From Deltaproteobacteria bacterium (GTDB taxonomy: Bacteria > Desulfobacterota > Binatia > JACPRU01), in the NCBI GenBank assembly GCA_016189835.1, contig JACPRU010000035.1, forward strand, positions 1-55,922: 55,922 nt of DNA, in the 5' to 3' direction. A program made the position numbers and the translations under genes. Shown here one piece after another: positions 36,493 through 44,784 of this stretch; the stretch's first letter is position 1; the number at the start of each line of letters is the position of its first letter. The notes beneath the pieces are model-generated. The model had not been told where the DNA came from. It did not search any database and worked only from the letters and a program-made list of their open reading frames with translations.

Positions 36493-36519
36493 CTCGGGTG
36501 TCCCCTCGGACCGGGGAGA

Positions 36520-36535
36520 AGCAACACCCGTGCCG
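36520..36535 (-). promoter_or_regulatory. sigma54 -24/-12 promoter of the 59-aa gene
   Basis: The minus strand reads CGGCACG-GGTG-TTGCT: GGCACG and TTGCT are both perfect, only the first T differs from consensus. Transcription would start near 36509, leaving a 16-17-base leader with GAGGGG. Confidence 0.7.
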
Positions 36536-36684
36536 AGATTGCCCGGCCTGGAAAGCAAGGATCGGCCTGGCCTTCTCGGGCAGAGATCCGCCGAGCGCGG
36601 CGCCGATGCGACACTTTCGGCCCGGCTTCGTCGAAATCCCGCGCCCCCTTGACCATGCGCTCGCAGATAGGCTGAATCCGCATC

Positions 36685-37956
36685 ATGGACTTCGAGATTC
36701 CGAAAGACATCGCCGACTTTCTCCGCGACATGGACGATTTCATCGAGCGCGAGCTCGGGCCGCTCGAGCGCGCCGACGACAACATCCGCTTCTTCGATCA
36801 TCGCCGCGAGAACGCGCGCACGGACTGGCACCGCGGCGGGTTGCCGAACCCGGAATGGGAGGCGCTGCTGCGCAAGGTCCGCAAGATGTCCGACGACGCC
36901 GGCTTCTACCGCTACCCGCTGCCGAAGAAGTACGGGGGCCGCGACGGCACGATCCTCGGCATGGCGATCATCCGCGAGCACCTCGCCGCGAAGGGCCTGG
37001 GCCTGCACTGCGACCTGCAGAACGAGCACTCGATCGTCAGCAACCACGTCGGGCTGCTGCTGATGCTCGAGTACGGTACGGACGCGCAGAAGGAGCAGTT
37101 CCTCGACGGCCTGCTCGAGGGGACCACGGGCTTCGCGTTCGGCATCACCGAGCCCGCGCATGGCTCCGACGCGACGCACATGGAGACGCACGCCGAGCGC
37201 GAGGGCGACCTGTGGCGCATCAACGGCGAGAAGACGTGGAACACGGGCGTGCACACCGCCCCCTACGACCTGATCTTCGTGCGCACCGGCGGCAAGGCCG
37301 GCGACGCGCTCGGCATCACCGCGTTCCTGGTCCCGACCAACGCCGAAGGCTTCAAGGTCGAGGAGTATCTCTGGACGTTCAACATGCCGACCGACCACGC
37401 CCACGTGTCGCTGAAGGACGTGCGCGTGCCGCCCGGGGCGATCTTCGGCGGCGAGGGCCGCGGCCTGCAGGTCGTTCAGTTCTTCTTCAACGAGAATCGC
37501 ATCCGCCAGGCCGCGTCGAGCCTCGGCGCCGCGCAGTACTGCGTCGACCAGTCGGTCGCCTACGCCAAGGAGCGAAAGCCGTTCGGCAAGCCGCTGGCGG
37601 CGAACCAGGGCATCCAGTTTCCTCTCGTCGAGCTGCAGACCCAGTGCGAGATGGTCCGGGCGCTGATCCACAAGACCGCCTGGCTGATGGACGTGCAGGG
37701 AAAGTTCTCGGCTTCCGACAAGGTCTCGATGTGCAACTTCTGGGCGAATCGCCTGTGCTGCGAGGCCGCCGATCGCGCCATGCAGGTTCACGGCGGTCTC
37801 GGCTACTCTCGCCACAAGCCCTTCGAGCACATCTACCGCCACCACCGCCGCTACCGAATCACCGAGGGAGCGGAGGAGATCCAGATGCGGCGCGTGGCCG
37901 GCTACATGTTCGGCTTCATGAAGCAGCGCGCCCCGAAGGGCGTCGCCGAAGAATGA
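36685..37956 (+). CDS. Acyl-CoA dehydrogenase, ACAD11-like
   Basis: A 423-aa ACAD family flavoenzyme. Motifs: KKYGGRDGTILGMAIIREHL, FAFGITEPAHGSDATHME, WRINGEKTWNTGVHTAPYD, ERKPFGKPLAANQGIQFPLVELQTQ and MQVHGGLGYSRHKPFEHIYRHHRRYRITEGAEEIQ. The Glu in TEGAEE is the likely base. The next gene, 28 bp on, is a kinase-DUF6285 protein, so the pair is equivalent to a split ACAD10/11 (kinase plus dehydrogenase). No clear promoter is visible in the 192 bp upstream apart from the divergent sigma54 site. Confidence 0.93.
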   Translation: MDFEIPKDIADFLRDMDDFIERELGPLERADDNIRFFDHRRENARTDWHRGGLPNPEWEALLRKVRKMSDDAGFYRYPLPKKYGGRDGTILGMAIIREHLAAKGLGLHCDLQNEHSIVSNHVGLLLMLEYGTDAQKEQFLDGLLEGTTGFAFGITEPAHGSDATHMETHAEREGDLWRINGEKTWNTGVHTAPYDLIFVRTGGKAGDALGITAFLVPTNAEGFKVEEYLWTFNMPTDHAHVSLKDVRVPPGAIFGGEGRGLQVVQFFFNENRIRQAASSLGAAQYCVDQSVAYAKERKPFGKPLAANQGIQFPLVELQTQCEMVRALIHKTAWLMDVQGKFSASDKVSMCNFWANRLCCEAADRAMQVHGGLGYSRHKPFEHIYRHHRRYRITEGAEEIQMRRVAGYMFGFMKQRAPKGVAEE

Positions 37957-37984
37957 GCGGCGCCGCGGCCGGCGAGGGCGCGTG

Positions 37985-39412
37985 ATGGCCGCCGAGGCGC
38001 ACGCCGACCTCGAGAGCCGCCTGTCGCGGGCCCTCGGCGAGCGCCTGGCGGGATTTCGCGCGCTGCGCTCCTGCGAGCGGCTCTCCGGCGGCGCGAGCCA
38101 GGAGACCTACCGCGTCGCCGCCGCCACCGAGGGCGGCGAGCGGCGCTTCGCCATGCGCCGCGCCCCGGGCGGAGCGAGCCCGCGGTTCGACGCCGCGGGG
38201 CCCGGGCTGGCCGTGGAGGCGCGGCTGCTCGCCGCGGCGCGCGCCGCCGGCGTGCCGGAGCCGGAGATCGTCCACGTGTTCGAGCCGCGGGACAACCTCG
38301 GCGAAGGCTTTCTCATGGAGTGGCTCGACGGCGAGACGCTCGGCGCGCGCATCGTGCGCGGCGAGGACTTCGCCGAGGTGCGCCCGCGGCTCGCCCGGCA
38401 ATGCGGCGAGGTGCTCGCGCGGATTCACGGCATCGACGTTCACGAAGCCGGCCTGGCGGGCGTTCTGCGCACGCGCACGCCCGCCGAGCTGGTCCGCGAG
38501 AGCTGGAATCTCTACCAGGCCTACGGCGTGCCGCAGCCGATGATCGACCTCGCGGCGCGCTGGCTGCTCGATAACCTGCCACCCGCCGCCCCGCCCCGCC
38601 TGGTTCACGGCGATTTCCGCAACGGCAACCTGATGATCTCTCCGAGTCGCGGCCTCATCGCGGTTCTCGACTGGGAGATCGCGCACCTCGGCGACCCGAT
38701 TCGCGACCTCGGGTGGCTGTGCACGAACTCCTGGCGCTTCGGGCGGACGGACCTCGCGGTCGGCGGCTTCGGCACGCTCGAAGACCTGCTCGCGGGATAC
38801 GCGTCGGTGTCGGGACGGCGGGTCGATCCGCAGCACGTGAAGTTCTGGACCGTGTTCGGATCGTTCTGGTGGGCGGTCGGCACGCTGTCGATGACGCAGA
38901 TCTACCGGGTCGGACCCGACCACTCCGTGGAGCGAGCCGCGATCGGCCGGCGCTCCTCCGAATGCCAGGTCGACTGCGTGAACCTGCTGATCCCCGGCGC
39001 GGTCGAGCCGCTGCGCGGCGCCTCCCGGCCGTCGGCGCTCGACATGCCGCGCGCGGACGAGCTGCTGGCGAGCGTTCGCGATTTTCTCCGCGACGAGGTC
39101 ATGGCGGCGACACGCGGGCGCACCAGCTTCCTCGCGCGCGTCGCCTCGAACTCGCTCGACATCCTGTTCCGCGAGATCGAGCTCGGCCCTGCCCACCGCG
39201 CTCGCGAGCGGCGCGGGCTGGAGCGGATCCTCGGCGAGTCGGGGGACCTCGAGACGTTGCGCTGGCGGCTGGTTCGCGGGCTGCGCGACGGATCGATCGC
39301 TCTCGACCTCCCCGGGCTCGCCGATCACCTGCGGCAGACGGTCGTCGACCAGGTGGCGATCGACCAGCCGCGATACTCGGGATACCGGACCGCGATCGAA
39401 CTCTCCCGCTAA
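37985..39412 (+). CDS. Phosphotransferase fused to a C-terminal DUF6285 domain
   Basis: A 475-aa protein. Residues ~1-340 are an APH-fold kinase (RLSGGASQETYRV, LVHGDFRNGNLMISPSRG, VLDWEIAHLGDPIRDLGWLC). Residues ~355-475 match DUF6285 (ELLASVRDFLRDEVM, then FLARVASNSLDILFREIELGP), usually a separate small gene beside such kinases. This kinase group corresponds to the N-terminal part of ACAD10/11, which phosphorylates 4-hydroxyacyl-CoA in the mammalian system. It follows the ACAD at 36685 and should act with it. ATG 37985 is preferred over the adjacent GTG. Confidence 0.87.
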   Translation: MAAEAHADLESRLSRALGERLAGFRALRSCERLSGGASQETYRVAAATEGGERRFAMRRAPGGASPRFDAAGPGLAVEARLLAAARAAGVPEPEIVHVFEPRDNLGEGFLMEWLDGETLGARIVRGEDFAEVRPRLARQCGEVLARIHGIDVHEAGLAGVLRTRTPAELVRESWNLYQAYGVPQPMIDLAARWLLDNLPPAAPPRLVHGDFRNGNLMISPSRGLIAVLDWEIAHLGDPIRDLGWLCTNSWRFGRTDLAVGGFGTLEDLLAGYASVSGRRVDPQHVKFWTVFGSFWWAVGTLSMTQIYRVGPDHSVERAAIGRRSSECQVDCVNLLIPGAVEPLRGASRPSALDMPRADELLASVRDFLRDEVMAATRGRTSFLARVASNSLDILFREIELGPAHRARERRGLERILGESGDLETLRWRLVRGLRDGSIALDLPGLADHLRQTVVDQVAIDQPRYSGYRTAIELSR

Positions 39413-39459
39413 AGGGGTCGGGAGTCTTTTCCGGCTCGCAGGAAAAGACTCCCCACCCC
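39411..39459. repeat. REP-like hairpin, copy 2 (imperfect)
   Basis: The left arm 39411-39432 carries the same core as 23318-23343 (GGGGTCGGGAGTCTTTTCC); the right arm 39441-39459 pairs with one mismatch across an 8-base loop. It overlaps the TAA of the kinase-DUF6285 gene. It may terminate that transcript. The 322-bp gap to nosZ also holds a dyad, direct repeats and a sigma54 promoter, listed separately. Confidence 0.8.
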
Positions 39460-39548
39460 CGTGGATCGATCGGCCACAAGGCGGCGTTGTACCTTTTCGA
39501 TGCAATAGCGGCCTTCGCCTCGCGAGCGTGGCGGGCGACGACAGCAGA

Positions 39549-39631
39549 AACGGGCTTTGCCGTTCCCGATTCTCGTAAAGCTTGCCGGCGCCGATTCCGG
39601 TGCTCGGGAAGATCCGGCGAAAAGATCCGGC
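39549..39631 (+). promoter_or_regulatory. Candidate activator sites upstream of nosZ
   Basis: A dyad AACGG-N6-CCGTT (39549-39564) lies about 130 bases before the predicted nosZ start, the usual distance for sigma54 enhancer sites. Two direct copies of AAGATCCGGC (39609-39618 and 39622-39631) follow at a 13-base period. TyrR/Fis-type activators bind short dyads of this sort. Assignment to a regulator is inference. Confidence 0.35.
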
Positions 39632-39662
39632 ACAGTTCTCTGCTCTTTGCGATGCCTGCGTG

Positions 39663-39678
39663 TGGCAGGGCAGTTGCA
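39663..39678 (+). promoter_or_regulatory. sigma54 -24/-12 promoter of nosZ
   Basis: TGGCAGG-GCAG-TTGCA, one mismatch from TGGCACG-N4-TTGCW, with GG-N10-GC spacing exact. Transcription would begin near 39689; the nosZ ATG is 58 bases from the -12 GC and has GAGGAG upstream. I saw no FNR/NNR-type box (TTGAT-N4-ATCAA) here. Confidence 0.68.
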
Positions 39679-39734
39679 GGAATCCCCAGCGACCGATGAG
39701 CACCCACACGATCGCAGAGAGAACGAGGAGAACC

Positions 39735-41774
39735 ATGATGATGCGCAATCCGACCGCAGCCTGCCGCTGGTTCCTGGCAATCGTCAGCCTCGCGCTGATG
39801 GTCGGCGGGACGGCAGTCACCGGCTGTCAGCAGCAGGAGAAGGTCGAAGCCCCGGCCCAGGTGCATACCGTCACGGGGCTCGGAGACGACGCCGGGAAGG
39901 TGGCGCAGGAGCGCAATCTCACGCCACACGACGTGGTCGCCGCTCTGAAGACGTACATGCCTTCGGGCCGCCTGGATGATTACGTGATGTTCGCTTCCGG
40001 CGGACATTCGGGGCAGGTGCTGGTCATCGGGGTCCCCTCGATGCGGCTGCTGAAGGTCATCGGCGTCTTCACCCCCGAGCCCTGGCAGGGTTGGGGCACC
40101 GGCTCCGTCGCCACGGAGGCGGTGCTGCGCGCGGGCGATCCGTCCGGTCGCAAGACCTCGTGGGGGGACACCCACCATCCGGCGCTGAGCGAGACCGACG
40201 GAGCTTACGACGGCCAGTTTCTCTTCATCGGCGACAAGGCCAATTCGCGCCTCGCGGTCATCGATCTGCGCGACTTCGAGACCAAGCAGATCCTCGCCAA
40301 TCCGCTGGCGATGAGCAGCCACGGCGCCGCGTTCGTGACCCCCAACACGGACTACGTCGTCGAGGGAGGCCAGTACGCGACCCCGCTCGGCGTCCGGTAC
40401 GCGCCGATCGAGGACTATCAGAAATCCTACCGCGGCCTCGTCACCTTCTGGAAGTTCGACCGGCAGAAGGGCCGCATCGATCGCGACAAGTCCTTCGCGA
40501 TGGAGCTGCCGCCGTACTGGCAGGATCTGTGCGACGCCGGCAAGCTCGAGAGCGATGGCTGGGTGTTCTGCAACTCCTTCAACACCGAGATGGCGACCGG
40601 CGGCATCGAGAAGAACCAGCCGCCGTTCGAGGCCGGAGTCTCGCAGCGCGACATGGACTACCTTCACATCATCAATCTCAAGCGTGCCGCCGAGGTCGCC
40701 GCCGCCGGCAAGGTCGAGACGGTCAACGGCTTTCGCTACATCCCGCTCCAGACCTCGATCGCGGAGCAGCTGCTGTACTTCGCTCCGGAGCCGAAGAGCC
40801 CGCACGGCGTCGACGTGACCCCGGGCGGCGAGTATCTGGTCGTCGCCGGCAAGCTCGACCCGCACGTGACCGTGTACAGCATGGCCAAGATCAAGGACGC
40901 GATCGCGAAGCAGAGCTTCGAGAAGAAGGATCCCTACGGCGTGCCGCTGCTCAAGTTCGACGACGTGAAGGAGGTCCAGGTGGAGCTCGGCCTCGGCCCC
41001 CTGCATACGCAGTTCGACGCCCAGGGCTACGCCTACACGACGCTCTTCCTCGACAGCGCCGTCGCCCGCTGGAGTCTCGGCGGAGCGTATCAGTCCAAGC
41101 ACTCCGACCCGCCGTGGAAGCTGCTGACCAAGCTGCCCGTCCATTACAACGTCGGGCATCTCGCCGCGGCCGAGGGCGACACCACGACGCCGAACGGCAA
41201 GTACCTGGTGGCGATGGACAAGTGGTCGATCGACCGCTTCCAGAACGTCGGGCCGCTGCTGCCGCAGAACTTCCAGCTGATCGACATCTCCCAGCCCGGC
41301 GATCGCCTGCAGCTGCTCTACGACATGCCGATCGGCATCGGCGAGCCGCATTACGCGCAGATCGTCAAGGCCGACAAGCTGCACTCCTGGGAAGCCTATC
41401 CGGAAGTCGGCTGGGATCCCCACCAGCAGGCCAAGCACGCGAGCGCGACCGTGATCGGCAAGGAGCGCGTCGAGCGCAAGGGCAACCGGGTCGAGGTCTG
41501 GATGACCGCGGTGCGCAGCCACTTCACGCCGGAGCACGTCGAGATCCGCAAGGGCGATCACGTCGTGTGGCACATCACCAACGTCGAGCGCGCCCGCGAC
41601 GCCACGCACGGCTTCGCGCTCCCGTACTACAACATCAACCTGAGCCTCGAGCCCGGCGAAACCGACACGATCGAGTTCGACGCCGACCGCGACGGAGCCT
41701 TCAGCTTCTACTGCAGCGAGTTCTGCTCCGCGCTCCATCTCGAGATGGCCGGCTACATGCTGGTGAAGCCTTGA
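39735..41774 (+). CDS. nosZ: Nitrous-oxide reductase, clade II-like lipoprotein form
   Basis: A 679-aa periplasmic multicopper enzyme reducing N2O to N2. The beta-propeller contributes CuZ histidines (DTHHPALSETDG, SSHGAAFV, SPHGVDVT, HTQFDAQGYAYTTLFLDS, HYNVGH). The C-terminal cupredoxin holds CuA (DATHGFALP and CSEFCSALHLEMAGYM). The N-terminus is a Sec lipoprotein signal (hydrophobic 13-27, lipobox AVTGC with Cys31), not the Tat signal of clade I; this and the neighbouring genes place it with clade II. ATG 39735 follows GAGGAG. It heads the nos operon. Confidence 0.96.
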   Translation: MMMRNPTAACRWFLAIVSLALMVGGTAVTGCQQQEKVEAPAQVHTVTGLGDDAGKVAQERNLTPHDVVAALKTYMPSGRLDDYVMFASGGHSGQVLVIGVPSMRLLKVIGVFTPEPWQGWGTGSVATEAVLRAGDPSGRKTSWGDTHHPALSETDGAYDGQFLFIGDKANSRLAVIDLRDFETKQILANPLAMSSHGAAFVTPNTDYVVEGGQYATPLGVRYAPIEDYQKSYRGLVTFWKFDRQKGRIDRDKSFAMELPPYWQDLCDAGKLESDGWVFCNSFNTEMATGGIEKNQPPFEAGVSQRDMDYLHIINLKRAAEVAAAGKVETVNGFRYIPLQTSIAEQLLYFAPEPKSPHGVDVTPGGEYLVVAGKLDPHVTVYSMAKIKDAIAKQSFEKKDPYGVPLLKFDDVKEVQVELGLGPLHTQFDAQGYAYTTLFLDSAVARWSLGGAYQSKHSDPPWKLLTKLPVHYNVGHLAAAEGDTTTPNGKYLVAMDKWSIDRFQNVGPLLPQNFQLIDISQPGDRLQLLYDMPIGIGEPHYAQIVKADKLHSWEAYPEVGWDPHQQAKHASATVIGKERVERKGNRVEVWMTAVRSHFTPEHVEIRKGDHVVWHITNVERARDATHGFALPYYNINLSLEPGETDTIEFDADRDGAFSFYCSEFCSALHLEMAGYMLVKP

Positions 41775-42463
41775 AGGCGAGGATCCGCACGGCGTTGCAG
41801 TACGCCGAGAGGCCGGCCTTGCGAGCCACGGCGCGGGCGGTGGTCGGCCCTCGCGTCCCCGCGCACGAGCTGCGCCGCCGCCCGCTGCGCTACTGGCTGC
41901 CGACGCTGCTGCTCGGCGCCGCCGCCGCCTGCCTCGTGGCGTCGATCTTCCTCCCCTACTGGAAGCTCACGCTGCACGCGCCCCAGTACCCCAAGGGCCT
42001 CCACGTCCACGCCTATCTCGATCGCATGACCGGCGACGTCGCCGAGATCGACGCGCTGAACCACTACATCGGCATGCGCCGGCTCGACGAGGCGGCGCGG
42101 CTCGAGCGCTCGCTCAGCATCATCGCGGTGTCGGTGATCGCGCTGCTGGTGGCGGCCGCGGTCTTCATCCACACGCGCTTCGCGGCGTACCTGTCGTTGC
42201 CCGCGGCGCTCTTTCCCGCCGCCTTTCTCGTCGATCTGCAGCTCTGGCTGCGTCACTTCGGCACGCATCTCGATCCTCGCGCGCCGCTCAGCCAGGCGAT
42301 CAAGCCGTTCGTTCCGCCGGTGCTCGGCCAGGGGTTCGTCGGCCAGTTCAGCACCGTCGCCCGCGTCGAGGCGGGCTTCCATCTCGCCCTGGCCGCCACG
42401 GCGGCGATCGCCGTCGGCCTCTACTTCCACTGGCGGGCCTACCGGCCGCTGGCGGAGCGCTGA
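41771..42463 (+). CDS. NosB-like membrane protein of the clade II nos cluster
   Basis: A ~230-aa membrane protein with about four helices (residues ~45-65, 115-135, 138-160, 200-220). Between helices 1 and 2 it carries LPYWKLTLHAPQYPKGLHVH and ALNHYIGM, a segment I associate with proteins next to clade II nosZ. NosB of such clusters also has four helices and is needed for N2O reduction. It starts at TTG 41771, overlapping the nosZ stop (TTGA), or at a later GTG. It probably takes part in electron or copper delivery, but the role is not known. Confidence 0.7.
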   Translation: MKARIRTALQYAERPALRATARAVVGPRVPAHELRRRPLRYWLPTLLLGAAAACLVASIFLPYWKLTLHAPQYPKGLHVHAYLDRMTGDVAEIDALNHYIGMRRLDEAARLERSLSIIAVSVIALLVAAAVFIHTRFAAYLSLPAALFPAAFLVDLQLWLRHFGTHLDPRAPLSQAIKPFVPPVLGQGFVGQFSTVARVEAGFHLALAATAAIAVGLYFHWRAYRPLAER

Positions 42464-42507
42464 CGGAGCCGGCCATCGGCCGCGCGTGGACAGGGTGGTG
42501 GGCGATC

Positions 42508-44775
42508 GTGCTGGTCGCCGGGTGCCTGCCGGGCTCGGCAGTGGCCCGCACGCTTCACGTGTCGCCGAGCGAACCGCGGACGAGCCTGGCCGCCGCTCTG
42601 CAGGAAGCGCGCGACGGCGACCGCATCGACGTGGAGGGAGGAACCTACGCGGCGCCGGTCGAGATCTCCCGCTCCGTCGAGCTGGTCGGCCGCGGCTGGC
42701 CGACCATCGACGGGGGCGGGACCGGCACGGTGGTGCGGCTGCGCGCCGCGGGGATCCGCCTCGCGGGATTCCGCGTCCGCGGCAGCGGCTCGACGCTCGA
42801 GGCCGAGGACGCGGCGATCGCCGTCGACGGCCCCGACGCGGTGGTCGAGGACAACCGCATCGAGGACGCGCTGTTCGGGATCCTGCTCAGCAAGGCGGAT
42901 CGCAGCGTGGTGCGCCGCAACCGCATCGCCGGCAAGAATCTCGACGAGGCCCGCCGCGGTGACGCCGTGCGCGCCTGGTACACCCACGACCTGCGCCTGG
43001 AGGACAACGAGGTGGCGCGCGGCCGCGACGTGGTGATCTGGTACTCGCGCGGCGCGTCGATCCGGCGCAACCACGTCCACGACGGCCGCTACGGCATCCA
43101 TTTCATGTTCTGCGACGACGCGCTCGTCGAGTCGAACCGCCTGGCCGACAACTCGGTCGGCACCTACCTGATGTACAGCCGCCGCGTTCGGCTGCGGCGC
43201 AACTGGATCGCCGGCAATCGCGGGCCGAGCGGCTACGGCGTCGGCTTGAAAGACATGGACGACGCCGTGCTCGAGGAGAACCTGTTGCTCGACAACCGAA
43301 TCGGCGTCTACATCGACAACTCGCCGCGCGAGCTCGACGCCGCGACGCGGATGTCGGGGAACGTCGTCGCTTACAACGACGTCGGCCTGGAGATGCAGCC
43401 GCTGCTGCGCCGCAACTTCCTCTCCGACAACAGCTTCGCCGACAACCAGGAGCAGGTCGTGATCAGCGGCGGCGGCGAGCTGCGCGGAAACTTCTGGAGC
43501 GTCGCCGGCCGGGGCAACTACTGGAGCGATTACCGGGGCTACGACGCCGACGGCGACGGCATCGGCGACCTGCCCTATCGCGCGCAACGGTTCTTCGAGC
43601 ACCTCGCCGACCGCCGGCCCGAGCTGCGGCTGTTCCTCTACAGCCCGGTGACGGCGGCGATCGACCTCGCCGCCCGCGCCTTTCCGCTGATCCAGCCGCA
43701 GCCGAAGCTCGAGGACGAGCGGCCGTTGATGCGGCCCGCGGCGCCGCCGGGATGGTCCCCGCCGGCGGCACCGCGCGGCTGGCGGTTCGCCGCCGCGAGC
43801 GGCGGCCTGCTGGCCATCGCCGGGCTGTTCTCGCTGAGTCCCTCCCTCCCGACGCCCGCGCGGCGCCGGCCCGCGCCGGGCGGGCCGGCGCCGACGCGGA
43901 CCACGGAGATCATGCTGCACATGCACGAGGTGTCGCGCCGCTTCGGGCGCCTGGTGGCCGTCGACCGGCTGAGCCTGGACGTGCGCCGCGGCGAGGCGGT
44001 CGCGCTGTGGGGACGCAACGGCGCGGGCAAGACCACGGCGCTGCGCTGCGCGCTCGGCCTGCTCTCCTGCGACGGCGCGGTCCAGCTCGGCGGTCTCGAC
44101 GTCCGCGCGCACGGCAAGGACTGCCGGCGGTCGGTCGGCTTCGTGCCGCAGGAGATCCGCTTCCACGACGACCTCGCGGTGGCCGAGACCCTCGAGTTCT
44201 ACGCGCGCTTGCGCGGCGTGGGCGCGCCGTCGCTCGGCGCCCTCGATCGGCTGGGTCTCGCCGATCAGCTCCCGAAACGGGTGGGCGAGCTGTCCGGCGG
44301 GCGCAAGCGCCTGCTCGCCTTCGCGGTCGCGCTGCTCGGCGACCCGCCGCTCTTGCTGCTCGACGAGCCGATGTCGAACCTCGATCCGGTGGTGCGCGAG
44401 AGCTTCTTCGACTTGCTCGCCGAGATGAAGGCCGCCGGAACGACGCTGCTCTTCACCTCGCACCGGCCCGAGGAAGTGTTTCGCCTGGCCGATCGCGTGA
44501 TCGTTCTCGAGCGCGGGCGACGAGTCGCCGAGGGGGCGCCGGGCGACGTCGGGGCTCTGCTCGGCGGCGGCCCGCGCCTGCACATCGGGCTGCCCGCGGA
44601 GCGCATCGAAGAGGCGCTCGCCCTGCTCGGCGGGCACGGCCTCGCCTCGTGCCGCAACGGACGCGGGCTGCACGTCGCCGTGGCGCCGTTCGACAAGGCG
44701 AAGCCGATCCGCATCCTGGTCGCCAACGGCTTCCCGGTCGAGGACTTCGACGTCGAGTGGGAGAAGCGGAGCTGA
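42508..44775 (+). CDS. nosD-nosF: NosD-NosF in one reading frame (copper-site maturation)
   Basis: A continuous 755-codon frame. Residues ~1-405 are NosD: signal-peptide-like start and a right-handed beta-helix of parallel repeats (DAVVEDNRIEDALFGILLSK, GIHFMFCDDALVESNRLAD, NYWSDYRGYDADGDGIGDLPYR). A hydrophobic helix at ~424-443 leads, via a Pro/Arg linker, to NosF from ~469: Walker A GRNGAGKTT, signature LSGGRKRLLAFA, Walker B LLLLDEPMSNLDP, H-loop TSHRPEE. The helix would place NosD outside and the ATPase inside. NosF could also be re-initiated at ATG 43912 or 43921. A CTG at 42460 overlapping the previous stop would give a better signal peptide. Confidence 0.88.
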   Translation: MLVAGCLPGSAVARTLHVSPSEPRTSLAAALQEARDGDRIDVEGGTYAAPVEISRSVELVGRGWPTIDGGGTGTVVRLRAAGIRLAGFRVRGSGSTLEAEDAAIAVDGPDAVVEDNRIEDALFGILLSKADRSVVRRNRIAGKNLDEARRGDAVRAWYTHDLRLEDNEVARGRDVVIWYSRGASIRRNHVHDGRYGIHFMFCDDALVESNRLADNSVGTYLMYSRRVRLRRNWIAGNRGPSGYGVGLKDMDDAVLEENLLLDNRIGVYIDNSPRELDAATRMSGNVVAYNDVGLEMQPLLRRNFLSDNSFADNQEQVVISGGGELRGNFWSVAGRGNYWSDYRGYDADGDGIGDLPYRAQRFFEHLADRRPELRLFLYSPVTAAIDLAARAFPLIQPQPKLEDERPLMRPAAPPGWSPPAAPRGWRFAAASGGLLAIAGLFSLSPSLPTPARRRPAPGGPAPTRTTEIMLHMHEVSRRFGRLVAVDRLSLDVRRGEAVALWGRNGAGKTTALRCALGLLSCDGAVQLGGLDVRAHGKDCRRSVGFVPQEIRFHDDLAVAETLEFYARLRGVGAPSLGALDRLGLADQLPKRVGELSGGRKRLLAFAVALLGDPPLLLLDEPMSNLDPVVRESFFDLLAEMKAAGTTLLFTSHRPEEVFRLADRVIVLERGRRVAEGAPGDVGALLGGGPRLHIGLPAERIEEALALLGGHGLASCRNGRGLHVAVAPFDKAKPIRILVANGFPVEDFDVEWEKRS

Positions 44776-44784
44776 GGCCCGGCC

